Source: Cladochytrium replicatum
Lineage: Eukaryota > Chytridiomycota > Chytridiomycetes > Cladochytriales > Cladochytriaceae
Direction of reading: 5' to 3'
Assembly (NCBI GenBank): GCA_025526935.1
Contig: JAHLKD010000024.1
Location: 1 to 64,000, forward strand
DNA: 64,000 nucleotides
Numbering within the stretch: the first letter of the stretch is position 1; the number at the start of each line of letters is the position of its first letter. Under the pieces are notes generated by a model. The model searched no databases. It saw only the letters and a program-made list of their open reading frames with translations, and had not been told where the DNA came from. The translations under genes were made by a program, and so were the position numbers. Positions 1-10,142 of this stretch are shown here, piece by piece.

Positions 1-1884
1 CAAAAGAGGCCTATGCACAGTAATACGCTGCTTTAATATCTAAGAAAGTAACACAATAATAGAGCAGAGCAGTGCGGGAAGCCTGTCGAAGGGTAGCAGC
101 TAATGCAAAAACACACTCAACACCTGAACGATGGCCTGGAAACCAGCTTGGGCGGGATCAAGTTTACCAACATGAGCTACAAGCATAGGAAGCAGGGTAC
201 GCTCAAAGATTTTCTATCAACATTGGTTAAAGTAATGGGGCGGTACTGACTAATATCACCTATGGAACCCTTATTCTTCCAAACAGGTAACAACAAGCCA
301 GCATTTCCAGGCAGAGGGCGACAAAACCTGAACGGAAAATAGCGTTTGAAGTGAACAAAAAGGATAGGCAACATCAGAAGCTAACCGCTTAAATAACTCA
401 GCTGGAATATGGTTGGGCCAGGAGCGAGTTGTTTGGGGAAAGAACAAATAGCACAAACAAAGTCACTAACACTAACTGACACAGAATCATTCAGCGCATG
501 TAGACGAATGTGTTCTGCACTGGCAGAGGATTGTGCAAACTGAGTCTGATAAACGGAGGCAAAGTGATTGCGATAATGAGATAAAGAGGCAGGATCAGAC
601 AATAAACCACTTGCAGCTGAGCGCCGTTGATGACACCTACGCGCGGTGGAAAGAACTTTGCTAACCTCGGTTAAAGAACTAGGAGAAGAACTAAACATAT
701 TGTCGCCAGAAGCCTCTCGAGCTTGCTGAGAAGAGACCAAGTACGAAAAGCTTTGACACGCTCACGCGATAGCCGTCACGCTCCAAGCGGCAATACTCAA
801 CTAAACCAGGATCAGGATCATCACAGGAAGAAACAGCTAAATAGTGCTTATGAGCAAGTAAGTAGCTCCGTCGCAAGGCCACTAAATGCGGCGGCAACAA
901 TGGCAGGGCAGGGCGACGGCGAACTAAACTGGGGGGTCCAATGACACAAGCAGCACACGAAGTAACAAAGGACAAAATAATATCCAATGCAGAGTCAATA
1001 CATCCCTGTGCAACATCCACAGACATTTGGGCAAAGGCGGGAGCTTCTAAAATTGGACTGAGCGCAGCATTGACATCAGCAAGGGTGGGATCAAAAAACA
1101 AATGTCCCACATCCTCCATTGCTTGAAAGACAGCAGGGGGGGTGCAGTAGAGGGAGCGCTGGCATTGGGAGGAGCAAAAGAAAAAACAGCTGTTACCGGA
1201 AAATGGTCAGAAGCCCAAGGCATAAACTCGCCGTCGGCTAGACGACTATGAACTATGTAAGAAATAGGATCCCATTGAAGCAGAGGATTGACAAACAACA
1301 AATCGATAATGGAGTCACCATTGCGAGAAGAAAATGTGGGGTTATGACAGGAAGGGTGCTTAACTAGAGAGAAACTAGCGGCAGAAATAAATTGCTCAAA
1401 CAACCTACCCCTATGATTTGAAGAATGATCACCAGTAGCTAAAAAACGGGCATTGAAATCGCCCAACAAAAGAATAGGGCACGGAGACGACGGGACATGT
1501 TGAGGAAGTGAAGCAATAAACTCTCAAGGAAGGGGTCCTGAGCAATACCACACGGAGGCAAATAATACCCTCCAACCAAAAGCCCACGAAATGTAAACCA
1601 TAGAGAGGTGCCACCATAACTAGAAACGAGACGGAAATCAGAAGCTCTACAAAGACTGCGATTGATCAGACTCCCACACCACAGCCGTCGTGTACCCGAT
1701 GACCCAGGAGAAAAACGAGTGTCAAAATCAAATCTGGAGAAGGCAGCGGGTCTAAAGGAAAAAGGTGTGTTTCAGTAGGAGCAGAAAAAACAATGTGATT
1801 TGTGCGCATAAAACGAAACAGTGAATCAAGAACTCCAAAGCTCAAATTGCGACAATTGAAGGTACCAACTCGAACACTAATCAT
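1..1884 (-). pseudogene. Degenerate LINE ORF2 (endonuclease and start of reverse transcriptase)
   Basis: This is a broken non-LTR retrotransposon ORF2 on the minus strand. The apurinic-like endonuclease begins near 1884 with an RVGTFNCRNLSFG motif and continues with GDFNAR (about 1450), NGDSIIDLLFVN (about 1300) and ASDHFPVTAVF (about 1215), matching the same blocks of the intact LINE at 10143-13454. Near 240-300 a reverse-transcriptase block (VWKNKGSIGDISQYRPITL) is readable. The frame is interrupted repeatedly, so no full protein can be made. The element runs off the left edge. Its ORF1 lies on the far side of hAT copy 1 (7526-8355). The sequence differs clearly from the intact LINE, so it is an older or sister lineage. 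Confidence 0.85.
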
Positions 1885-2214
1885 TGACGAAGATGGGCTA
1901 AGGTTCGGCGGGTCCGGGTCGGGTCCGGGTTTCAGTGGCGACCCGCACCAAACCCTTTGGGTGGGTCGTTGTTTGTCTGGGGACCCTGCCGGGTCACTGA
2001 CGGGTACAAAGGGAATACCCGGACCCGAAGTGGTTGAAACCCGTACCCGACCCTGACCCGCCGGGTTTTTGCTGCCCAGGAGAGGATTGATTGAATTTGA
2101 GTTAGACCACGGATATTACATGAACACTTTTGTCTGTGTGGACAGTGTTATTTTAGAAACACTATCGTAAAAAGAAACAAACTCCACTGAGCAATCACAA
2201 GTTGATAGGTGGAA

Positions 2215-3111
2215 CAGCCCAAATCAGCTTCTGTATCTGGTTCATATCGTCAGAGTCCCATCCACCACTGGTTACGTCCTTCGCCAACCCAGTCCTGATG
2301 AACCGATCAATGTCGTCATTGAAGCATGAAATCCTTGGCTAAACCTGTCTTCCAAGGTTTCCAATCCACCTCAGGGAGCGTTATGGACGAAAGATGCCCG
2401 ATGTATTGCCGTCCAGAACCTTAGCCACTCAGAAGGATATGCATCCACTAATGCCCCTGAACATGCGATAGATAGTGGCAGACGTACTTAGCGAATTATT
2501 GTGCCGTATCCCAGTCTTCGAGCAAAATGTGCACCCTAAGAAGAGTAAGGCTGCTCCGAGAACTGCTACTTGAAGTTGATATTCGGCTGACGGGTCGTCT
2601 GATCAACAAATATGGGCCGTAAAAACCTCATTTCGGGAGAGGACTTCGTAGTTTTACATTGACGTACTTGATTGCTGGTGGAAGGAGACGGCAATTTAAG
2701 GTCATAAATCACCTCATTGATCTATGCATCTGGAAGCAGATACCTGGATGACCTCTTTCACCCAAAGGATAGCCGTACGGACGATGCTGCTGCAGGCTAA
2801 GCAATGCAAGGGAACTCGTGGAGAACTGGTTCGATGTACCTTCGGAATTCTACCAATCCCCCTTGATAGCCGACGATCTGCGTATTAGGCCGCCTGTTGA
2901 TGTTGGCCGCCGCAGGTGCTGCAGCTTCTGAATGACCAGCCTGTCGTTTCAGAGCAGCAAGCTCTCCTCCAGGGCGGTCACACGTGATTTCCATTGTGAA
3001 ATCTCCTGGGACAGTTGCCTGCTTCTCCCTTTCCATTGCGGCGGTGATCTCCCTGAATCTTGCTAGCTCTTCGTGCTCGCCGTGCTGAATCAATGCACCC
3101 GCCCTGCCCAA
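2215..3111 (-). pseudogene. hAT accessory ORF, degraded copy
   Basis: This is the copy-1 counterpart of the accessory ORF that is open in hAT copy 2 (24799-25638). It starts at a methionine at 3111, right at the edge of the repeat array, with MGRAGALIQHGEHEELARF upstream of the EREKQAT block shared with copy 2. Copy 2 lacks this N-terminal segment. Short indels break the frame after the coiled-coil part; the remaining DNA down to about 2215 still aligns with copy 2 by eye. No known domain is recognised. Confidence 0.6.
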
Positions 3112-3120
3112 TTCATCACT

Positions 3121-3925
3121 TTCTTAACTCATTGACGGTACTTGAGTGATCTCTATCAAGTACAACTAACATCTCTATCAATGTTACTAGCAATAAAATT
3201 ATGTCCACGGACACTTTCTCAACTCATTGACGGTACTTCAGTGATCTCTATCAAGTACAGCTAACCTCTCTATCAATGTTACTAGCAATAAGATTCTGTC
3301 CACCCGGACACTTTCTTAACTCATTGACGGTACTTGAGTGATCTCTATCAAGTACAAACTAACATCTCTATCAATGTTACTAGCAATAAGATTCTGTCCA
3401 CCCGGACACTTTCTCAACTCATTGACGTACTTCAGTTATCTCTACCCAATACAGCTAACCTCTCTATCAATGTTACTAGCAATACGATTCTGTCCACCCG
3501 GACACTTTCTCAACTCATTGACGGTACTTCAGTAATCTCTATCAGGTACAGCTAACCTCTCTACAAATACTACTAGCAATAGGATTCTGTCCACCCGGAC
3601 ACTTTCTCAACTCATTGACGGTACTTCAGTGATCTCTACCCAATACAACTAACCTCTCTATCAATGTTACTAGCAATAGGATTCTGTCCACCCGGACACT
3701 TTCTCAACTCATTGACGGTACTTCAGTGATCTCTATCAAGTACAGCTAACCTCTCTAATAATGTTACTAGCAATAAGATTCTGTCCACCCGGACACTTTC
3801 TCAACTCATTGACGGTACTTCACTGATACTTCACTGATCTCGATCAAGTACAACCAACCTCTCTACAAATACTACTTGTAATAGGATTCTGTCCAGGCGG
3901 TCGCTTTCTCAACTCCTGGACGGTA
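3121..3925. repeat. hAT copy 1 subterminal repeat array, transposase 3' side
   Basis: Roughly eight tandem units of about 100 bp. Each contains a version of CTGTCCACCCGGACACTTTC (arms TGTCC and GGACA separated by four bases), then TCAACTCATTGACGGTACTTCA, then a less conserved stretch with CTATCAATGTTACTAGCAAT. Inverted-repeat motifs of this kind at hAT ends are typical transposase-binding sites; that role is inference here. Several small open frames within the array are artefacts of the repeat. Confidence 0.85.
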
Positions 3926-3961
3926 CTTCAACAGATGAACAGTCTAAACAACAATTTATAT

Positions 3962-6396
3962 TTAAAAGAGTGGGTTATCATCAGTTGCTTCCAACTCTAA
4001 TACCACATCAAAATCCTCGCCAAAATTATGCACCTTTACAAAATCCTCACTAACATCACTTTTTGAATCTAGGGAATCATTTTTGAACGGTTCTTCAGCA
4101 CTCAATTGATGCAACCAGTCATGACGGCACATCAACGCATTTATTGTTCTTGGAGCAAGGCGGTTGCGAGTTGCAGGTACCAAATCAACCCCGGCTGAAA
4201 ACTTTCGTTCGACTGGAGCGCTTGTTGCTGGTATTCCTAAATAGTCCATTGCCATCTGGCTTAGGGCTGGAAAGTTCACACTTCCAACGGTCTTCCACCA
4301 GTCCATAATATTGATTGGCTTCCCATCAGAATCAATACCGCGGAGTACCTGATCGCCAAGATAGCGATCCAGCTCATCTTTTTCCTCAGGAATCTCTTCT
4401 TGCCAGATGAAAACGGATCTAATGGCTCTCAAGCGTTCAGCGTCCGTTTTTTTCTGTCTATCACCGGAAGCTCCGCTCGAATCGTGTCGACGTTCTGGCG
4501 TGTTTCCAAAAACATCGGCACCACTGTTCTTGATTTTCCGTGACTTATACGATTCCTCCCAGACTTTCCGCACTAGGGTGACCTGATCCCTTCCTACATC
4601 TTTCTCCCAAGCCTTTGAAAATCGATAATATTGATCCTTAAAACGAGGATCGAGTACCGTAGCAACTGCTAAACACGGGCTCTTAGCGATTGAGTAATAT
4701 ATTCTCAGCTTATCTAGTGCATTTCGAAATGCTTTGGTGAAAGTTTCATCTAATTCTGCATCCTCTAGGTCCTCCAGTTGATCGATAAGATCGTTGTAAA
4801 ATGGAATAACAAGCGGAAGTGTTGGATATCTAGACCCTTCGATTGCCTTTGATATAACCTCGAAAACACTCAAACCATCCCGGATCTTCTGTAGGACCTC
4901 CCATTGCTTTGGATTTATTGACCAATCTTTCAAAGAATCTTCAATCCAGCATATTTTGTCCATTGCCTCTCGTAGCTGTAAGGCTCGTTTGACCATATAG
5001 AACGTGCTATTCCAGCGAGTTGTCACATCGATAATTGGTAATAGAGGAACCAGTTTCACAAATCGGCACGAATCAATAAATGAGCTTCGTCGTTTTGGGG
5101 AAGACCGGATTCCTCTGACTAGCCGTCGAAGAAGGTTTATGACATTAACGCCGGAGTTATCGTCATTTGCGACTGTGTCCCCTGCGGGCGCGAATGTATC
5201 GATAAAATCCTTTGCTGCAAGATTGATAATGTGTGCCATACACCGCATGTGTTGAGTTTCTGCAGACCACGCAATATCCCTATCTTCCAAGAGCGTCTCC
5301 AGCTTAGCACTCATGGTAAAGTTGTTTGAACCGTTGTCGGTTGTAATGCACAATAAGCGTTCACCCGATAGCATGCCAAATTCATCCAGACACTTGACAA
5401 GCTGACTAGCCATGGCGACGCCTTCATGCTTTCCAACCATCGGAATCATCTGCAGCAGCAAGTCCTGCGGCTCCCATTCTTTCGTGATGAAGTGGGCAGT
5501 AATTCCAAGAAAAGAAATCTGGTTCTTCGATGTCCAACAGTCAGCTGTTATTGATACTTTTGAAGGCGAACCAACAATCAGACCTTTAATGAGCTCCTTC
5601 TGCCTATCGTAAAGATCCATCTCCTTTTGCTTCACTGCTTTTGCCGTCTTTGGTGTATAGTTTGGCTGAAAAGTCTTCAGCATGCTGACAAAGAACTCGT
5701 TCTCCACAACAGTAAAAGCCTGATTGTCTGCAGCAATCCAGTCCAAAATCGACCGCCACGCTACGTCTGGATTGAACACAAAGTTTTGCTCCTTCTCCTG
5801 CGAGCCGAAATTCAATGTCTGTTGTCCCTTGGGGACGATATCCAACAGTCCAAGCGACCTGGCAATACTTCCATGGTGGTTTTTCAGATGCCAGAGGAAG
5901 TTTTTTGTTGATCCCGTCTTATCGACCTTCTGGCTCCACTTGCATTTCGCAACCAAACATGTTCTCAGACCATTATCAACCTTATAGTAATCCTTCGCTA
6001 TGCCGCCTCGACTACCTCTACAGTCCGACATGCTATCAACATCTGCGTCTGATGAAAGCATTGATGGTTGAACTGATCCAGCTGCAGGCTCCTGTCGCAC
6101 TGAAGAGTCAGCAAAACTAACGTCGGCAGGAAGCTGTGGTGCATGCTGAGAAGCCGGGCCCAACTCGCTGGAGTCATTGGAAGAAGATGTGGAGCTCGGC
6201 TCTCGAGCGCTGTTGTTGCCACCGTGTCCTGATACACGTCTGCGTTGTCCTGCATGATGTTCCCCTCGCTGGACGCCTCTGAAATTTGGGGGGCTGGCAG
6301 ACTTCGCTTCCGTGTGTCAAGCGGATGACTGTCCACTAGTCTTTGGCTTGCGTCGGACGCTGCCTTACGCTTTGGTTTAACAAAGGCGGCGTCCAT
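3962..6396 (-). pseudogene. hAT transposase (BED zinc finger), copy 1, N-terminal frameshift
   Basis: This is a BED-type hAT transposase. The open part (6163 to 3962, 733 residues) has a BED zinc finger (CLVAKCKW ... FLWHLKNHH), the RNase-H-like core with ITADCWTS and ITTDNGSNN carrying the two expected aspartates, a TTRWNSTFYMV block, and the C-terminal hAT dimerisation region ATSAPVERKFSAG ... RNRLAPRTINALMC. The natural start appears to be at 6396 (MDAAFVKPKRKAASDAS, a basic nuclear-localisation-like N-terminus), but one base is missing in an A-run near 6245 relative to copies 2 and 3, so this part is out of frame. It is the best-preserved copy: the two TGA codons found in copies 2 and 3 are CGA here. 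Translation from an internal methionine could still give a nearly complete protein. Confidence 0.9.
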
Positions 6397-6520
6397 TTTT
6401 GCTGTGGTGTGGCTGGAACGTTACCGACTCTAATGTCCAGGTGCACAGAAAGCACAGCTCTCGAGGTCTGTCGTGGTAGAAATTGTTTGTTACAGAACTT
6501 CCGTTGTGACTTCTTGGAAA

Positions 6521-7320
6521 GTGTCCGGGTGGACAGAATCGTATTGCTAGTAACATTGATAGAGGTTAGTTGTACTGGGTAGAGATAACTGAAGTACGTC
6601 AATGAGTTGAGAAAGTGTCCGGGTGGACAGAATCCTATTGCTAGTAACATTGATAGAGAGGTTAGCTGTATTGGGTAGAGATAACTGAAGTACGTCAATG
6701 AGTTGAGAAAGTGTCCGGGTGGACAGAATCGTATTGCTAGTAACATTGATAGAGAGGTTAGCTGTATTGGGTAGAGATAACTGAAGTACGTCAATGAGTT
6801 GAGAAAGTGTCCGGGTGGACAGAATCTTATTGCTAGTAACATTGATAGAGATGTTAGTTTGTACTTGATAGAGATCACTCAAGTACCGTCAATGAGTTAA
6901 GAAAGTGTCCGGGTGGACAGAATCTTATTGCTAGTAACATTGATAGAGAGGTTAGCTGTACTTGATAGAGATCACTGAAGTACCGTCAATGAGTTGAGAA
7001 AGTGTCCGGGTGGACATAATTTTATTGCTAGTAACATTGATAGAGATGTTAGTTGTACTTGATAGAGATCACTCAAGTACCGTCAATGAGTTAAGAAAGT
7101 GTCCGGGTGGACAGAATCTTATTGCTAGTAACTATGATAGAGAGGTTAGTTGTATTGGTGTAGAGAGATAACTGAAGTACGTCAATGAGACTTGAGAAAA
7201 GTTGTCCGGGGTGGACAGAAAATAACATGCCTCGATGTCCGTTGGTGATGGCAAAATTGTTTTGATACATACAAAAACTTATATTGCGTCTTCTTGGAAA
7301 GTGTCCGCGTGACAGAAAAG
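6521..7320. repeat. hAT copy 1 subterminal repeat array, transposase 5' side
   Basis: Seven units spaced 94-98 bp begin with GTGTCCGGGTGGACAGAAT at 6521, 6615, 6711, 6807, 6905, 7002 and 7099, with degenerate versions up to about 7310. The array is the inverted counterpart of 3121-3925 and lies between the transposase start and the GGGTC-rich terminus, so it also forms the promoter-side region of the transposase. Confidence 0.85.
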
Positions 7321-7525
7321 AACAATAGCTTCGTTGTTAGATTCTCTATCACATCGGGTTTTACTCGGGTCTGACTTTTGACCCGAGTAAGGGGTTTTCC
7401 TACTGGACCCGATACCCGACCCGGATCCGACCCGAAATTTTCATGAAAACCCGGCACTCGGGTCGGGTACATTTAGTCAATGGACCCGACCCGACCCGAA
7501 AGACCCTAAAACCCGCCGATCCTTA

Positions 7526-8355
7526 AGATTGGGCTGAGCGAGGCTGACGCGCAATCCCGCGGGTCACTGTCCAGCACAGATTTCAGTGAGCAATCATGGG
7601 AGCTGACCAACGGACATACCAGGAAAATAGCAGGAATCAGTAACTGAACTGAGGATATAGTGGCATATCTCTATGTGGACAACTTCCCTGACCCGCAGCC
7701 TCCTCTCTGCTACAAAGGAAGAGTAGAGGCTCCGGCGAAGAAAGTCAGGGTTTGATTCGTCAGTTGGAAGCTTCCTGGGTGGGAGAAGTGCGCACAGGAT
7801 AGCAATTGGCGGTTGAGCCGAATACAGATAAAGGAAGCAAATGTTGCCGACGCAACAGAAACTGAGTTGGCGGAGACCACGCACCACATCATCGCCCAAG
7901 AGGGCCCTCAGCATGGTCCGCACAAAGCCGAGCCACTGTCTCATGATGTCCTTGATGTACACAGTGGTCAATCATCCACACGGGCCTGAAGATCAGCAGG
8001 TGGGGAGACCAGCAGCGGAGAGGTCGGAGGATAGAATACGACAGGCCGAGGGCCACGAAGGCTGACATTCGAAGTGGGGTCACGACCAGCAAGGGCAGTC
8101 CTGACAGCTTCTGTACGAGATTCAGCACTCAGTGTGGGGAGACTCTCAAGTACACGGGCACGGGCATTGGCAGCAGCAGCGGCATAAGTGCGTGGACCAC
8201 GATGTCCACGTGGGGCAGGTCGACTAGACGGGGGGCGAGGGCCAGGAGCACCAGAGTTCCCAAGATCGTCCTGAATTGAAGGAATACCATGCAGTTGTCT
8301 AGGGGGAAGGCACACAGCATCATCATGGCGGGACACAGGGGCAACCGGAGGTGAA
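7526..8355 (-). pseudogene. Degenerate LINE ORF1, partner of 1-1884
   Basis: The minus-strand reading from about 8336 aligns with ORF1 of the intact LINE. RTYAAAAANARARV corresponds to the SYAQVASASRP region. RTALAGRDPTSNVSLRGPRP followed by YPPTSPLLVSPP corresponds to RSVVAGVDPLSRRSLRPPRL followed by YPAESPILINPP. VRGLRQLSFCCVGNICFLYL corresponds to SRDIRHISFIGRNTAEFKI. Frame breaks occur near 7970. Its direction and position show that it belongs to the LINE whose ORF2 is at 1-1884; hAT copy 1 inserted between them. Confidence 0.75.
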
Positions 8356-8479
8356 TTTTTTTTTTTTTTTTTTTTTTGAACAATATTATTTATTTATTTG
8401 CACATACAATGCATAACAATAAACAACACCCAAAGTGCCTTACAAGATGGTCGTTCAGAAGCACATAGGGAAGCGCGCA
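8356..8479 (-). mobile_element. 5'-truncated LINE 3' end with poly(A)
   Basis: A T22 run (8356-8377) is the poly(A) tail read from the other strand. It is followed by about 100 bp that match the 3' UTR of the intact LINE (13576-13680), including the GCGCGCTTCCCTATGTGCT and TGTAAGGCACTTTGGGTG segments. This is a strongly 5'-truncated minus-strand insertion. A second T-rich run follows at about 8481-8512 and may be another tail, but I cannot assign it. Confidence 0.8.
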
Positions 8480-8715
8480 ATTTTTTTTATTTTATTTTTT
8501 TTTTTGAATGTTATAACATGTATTGACAATGCTTAATCAGTACATGTCACCCACGTGTACTTCAACCAAGATTTGGAATCTTCAGTACTTGGGGAGCCGT
8601 GCGAGCCGTAGGAAAGAGGAGCGAAGGCAATGGCGAATCGAAGGAGGTGTGGCGCGGTACTTGCACGTGACACGATATTGCGAGAGATATATTTCGTAGG
8701 AAATTCGAATCCAGT

Positions 8716-8786
8716 CCCCTATAGGATTCGAACCGCGGAGTTTAGCTTCGAAAAGTCGCATTCGTACCGACTGAGCCACTATGAGG
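8716..8786 (-). other. tRNA-like sequence (pseudo-tRNA or tRNA-derived element)
   Basis: The minus strand carries TGGCTCAGTCGGT, a good A box, and GGTTCGAATCC, a perfect B box, at tRNA spacing. CCTCATAG near the 5' end can pair with CTATAGGGG near the 3' end with one bulged base. The T stem and anticodon stem do not pair well, so a working tRNA is unlikely. It lies directly upstream of the intact LINE. A tRNA pseudogene and a SINE-like relic are both possible. Confidence 0.4.
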
Positions 8787-8792
8787 TCAAGT

Positions 8793-8867
8793 TACTCTCT
8801 CACCCTCTCACTCTCACTCTCTCACTCTCTCACTCTCTCACTCTCTCACTCTCTCTCTCTCTCTCTC
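8793..8867. repeat. CT-rich microsatellite at the LINE 5' end
   Basis: Runs of CTCTCA and CTCT units form a simple repeat immediately before the ORF1 start codon. It is either the 5' UTR of the LINE or the target sequence. Confidence 0.8.
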
Positions 8868-8873
8868 AAATCA

Positions 8874-10037
8874 ATGCCGCCTCCCAGCGCTCCGCCTGCG
8901 CAGCCGCCTGATGCGCCGCATGCCGCGCCGCCCGCCGCGCCGCCCGCCGCACCCGCCTCAAAAATTTTCATCGCTTCTGGCCGTGCTCGCTCCCGTGCTC
9001 CCTCTGTGTCCCACCCTCGCGCCCCTCAGGAAAACATTCCTGACTCTCAGCCCAGCAACTTTGATGGAGAAAATTTTCTGTGGGCAGATGAAGTGAATTC
9101 TCCTCGCGAATCACGTGACTCACGATCACGTGACCAAGCGTCATCCACTTCAGAACCGCCTCGAATTAGAGGAAGATCCCCCGCAAGTGTCGTAGATGTT
9201 CACATGAATGATACAGTCAAAATGTCACTTACCCTTGCTGATGCTGATCCCAAAGGGAAACGTCGAGCATCAAAATCACCCCCGACTCGCCGACCTGCCT
9301 CTCGTGCCAGGGTCGAGAAGAATGCCTCTGCAGCTGATCATGCTACCTCTCCCTTGCCTACTCCTCGTGACCGATTCTTGGATGCTCTGCATATGCTGGC
9401 CCCTGCTCAAACTTCTGGATCTCATCCATTAGTGATGTCTGCTTTCACTCGTGCAATGCAATTTCTCCCAGTATTGGAACCAGAGACTGAGGCTGCCTTC
9501 TTTGCTGCATTGACTATTGCTGTAGTTCCGTTGGTTGAAACTATCAGCTGCCCTCCTGCTGCTGTCTCTGCCGTGCCTTCCTATGCTCAAGTTGCGAGTG
9601 CTAGCCGACCGCCACCTGCCCCTGCTACTCGCAATCCTGGGCCTTTCAGCACTGCAAAATTTGCCTCTCGTGCATCAAATGCTATTGTTCGTATTGAAGC
9701 TGCCGAAGCAGATGCTCAACCCGCCCTTTATCGCTCAGTGGTTGCTGGAGTGGACCCCCTATCTCGCAGATCACTACGGCCACCCAGATTGGTGATTGAT
9801 TACCCGGCTGAGTCACCAATTTTGATCAATCCTCCTCAGCCTGTTCGTGATCGTGCTGCTGGTTTTGCTACTGTGAGGTTTAAGGAAATTAGTCGTCAGC
9901 CACTTAATCAGCTCCGCACTCTGATTAATCGAATTTCTGGAAACCCTCAATTTTCCCGTGACATTCGCCATATTAGTTTTATTGGGCGTAACACTGCTGA
10001 GTTTAAGATTTGCTCACCTCTTGCGAATTACTCATGA
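8874..10037 (+). CDS. LINE ORF1 protein (387 residues, likely truncated by a frameshift)
   Basis: This is the ORF1 product of the LINE, probably the RNA-binding/chaperone partner; no RRM or zinc knuckle is recognised. The start is taken at the ATG at 8874 (MPPPSAPPAQPP) because the upstream open frame is only microsatellite. The protein is proline/alanine-rich at the N-terminus, followed by a more globular part from about residue 230 (SYAQVASA, RSVVAGVDPLSRR, RDIRHISFIGRNTAEFKI). It stops at 10037, but the next frame continues as LRITHDPAVFHYLRSNLP to a TAA at 10141-10143. In the older LINE copy the matching residues stay in one frame, so a one-base shift near 10000-10030 probably truncates this copy. 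Confidence 0.8.
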   Translation: MPPPSAPPAQPPDAPHAAPPAAPPAAPASKIFIASGRARSRAPSVSHPRAPQENIPDSQPSNFDGENFLWADEVNSPRESRDSRSRDQASSTSEPPRIRGRSPASVVDVHMNDTVKMSLTLADADPKGKRRASKSPPTRRPASRARVEKNASAADHATSPLPTPRDRFLDALHMLAPAQTSGSHPLVMSAFTRAMQFLPVLEPETEAAFFAALTIAVVPLVETISCPPAAVSAVPSYAQVASASRPPPAPATRNPGPFSTAKFASRASNAIVRIEAAEADAQPALYRSVVAGVDPLSRRSLRPPRLVIDYPAESPILINPPQPVRDRAAGFATVRFKEISRQPLNQLRTLINRISGNPQFSRDIRHISFIGRNTAEFKICSPLANYS

Positions 10038-10142
10038 TCCTGCAGTTTTTCATTATCTTCGTTCTAATCTTCCTGCTGCAGACTTTGAAGCTACTGTTTC
10101 TTTAGCCCGTTCTTCGCGTTCTGAACCTACATCTCGCAATTA

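Larger units (their letters stand above)
1899..7525 (-). mobile_element. hAT transposon copy 1, both ends present
   Basis: This is a 5.6-kb hAT-superfamily DNA transposon. The left end reads TAAGGTTCGGCGGGT and the right end, reverse-complemented, TAAGGATCGGCGGGT, giving terminal inverted repeats. Both ends continue into GGGTC/GGGTCC-rich sequence of about 150-170 bp. Flanks are AGATGGGC (1891-1898) and AGATTGGGC (7526-7534), an 8-bp target duplication with one later inserted T. Inside, in minus-strand order, lie a repeat array, the transposase, a second repeat array and a degraded accessory ORF. The insertion splits an older minus-strand LINE between its ORF1 and ORF2. Confidence 0.9.

Noticed and set aside
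1905-2065. Telomere-like G-rich repeats (GGGTC, GGGTCC)
   Set aside because: The pattern is irregular, occurs only at hAT termini in inverted pairs, and differs from fungal TTAGGG repeats.
6336-6882. Open frames of 111-180 codons in the repeat arrays (also 3334-3555)
   Set aside because: They only translate the tandem repeat, are periodic, and have no relation to a protein family.
3121-7320. CRISPR-like regular repeats
   Set aside because: Units are about 97 bp, nearly identical throughout with no unique spacers, and sit symmetrically inside a hAT transposon in a eukaryotic genome.
8617-8623. Possible LINE target duplication AGGAGCG (also 13695-13701)
   Set aside because: Seven bases match, but the left copy is about 170 bp from the apparent 5' end, so it is not convincing.
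8582-8779. Minus-strand frame over the tRNA-like sequence as a gene
   Set aside because: The A and B boxes explain the sequence better and the frame has no homology.
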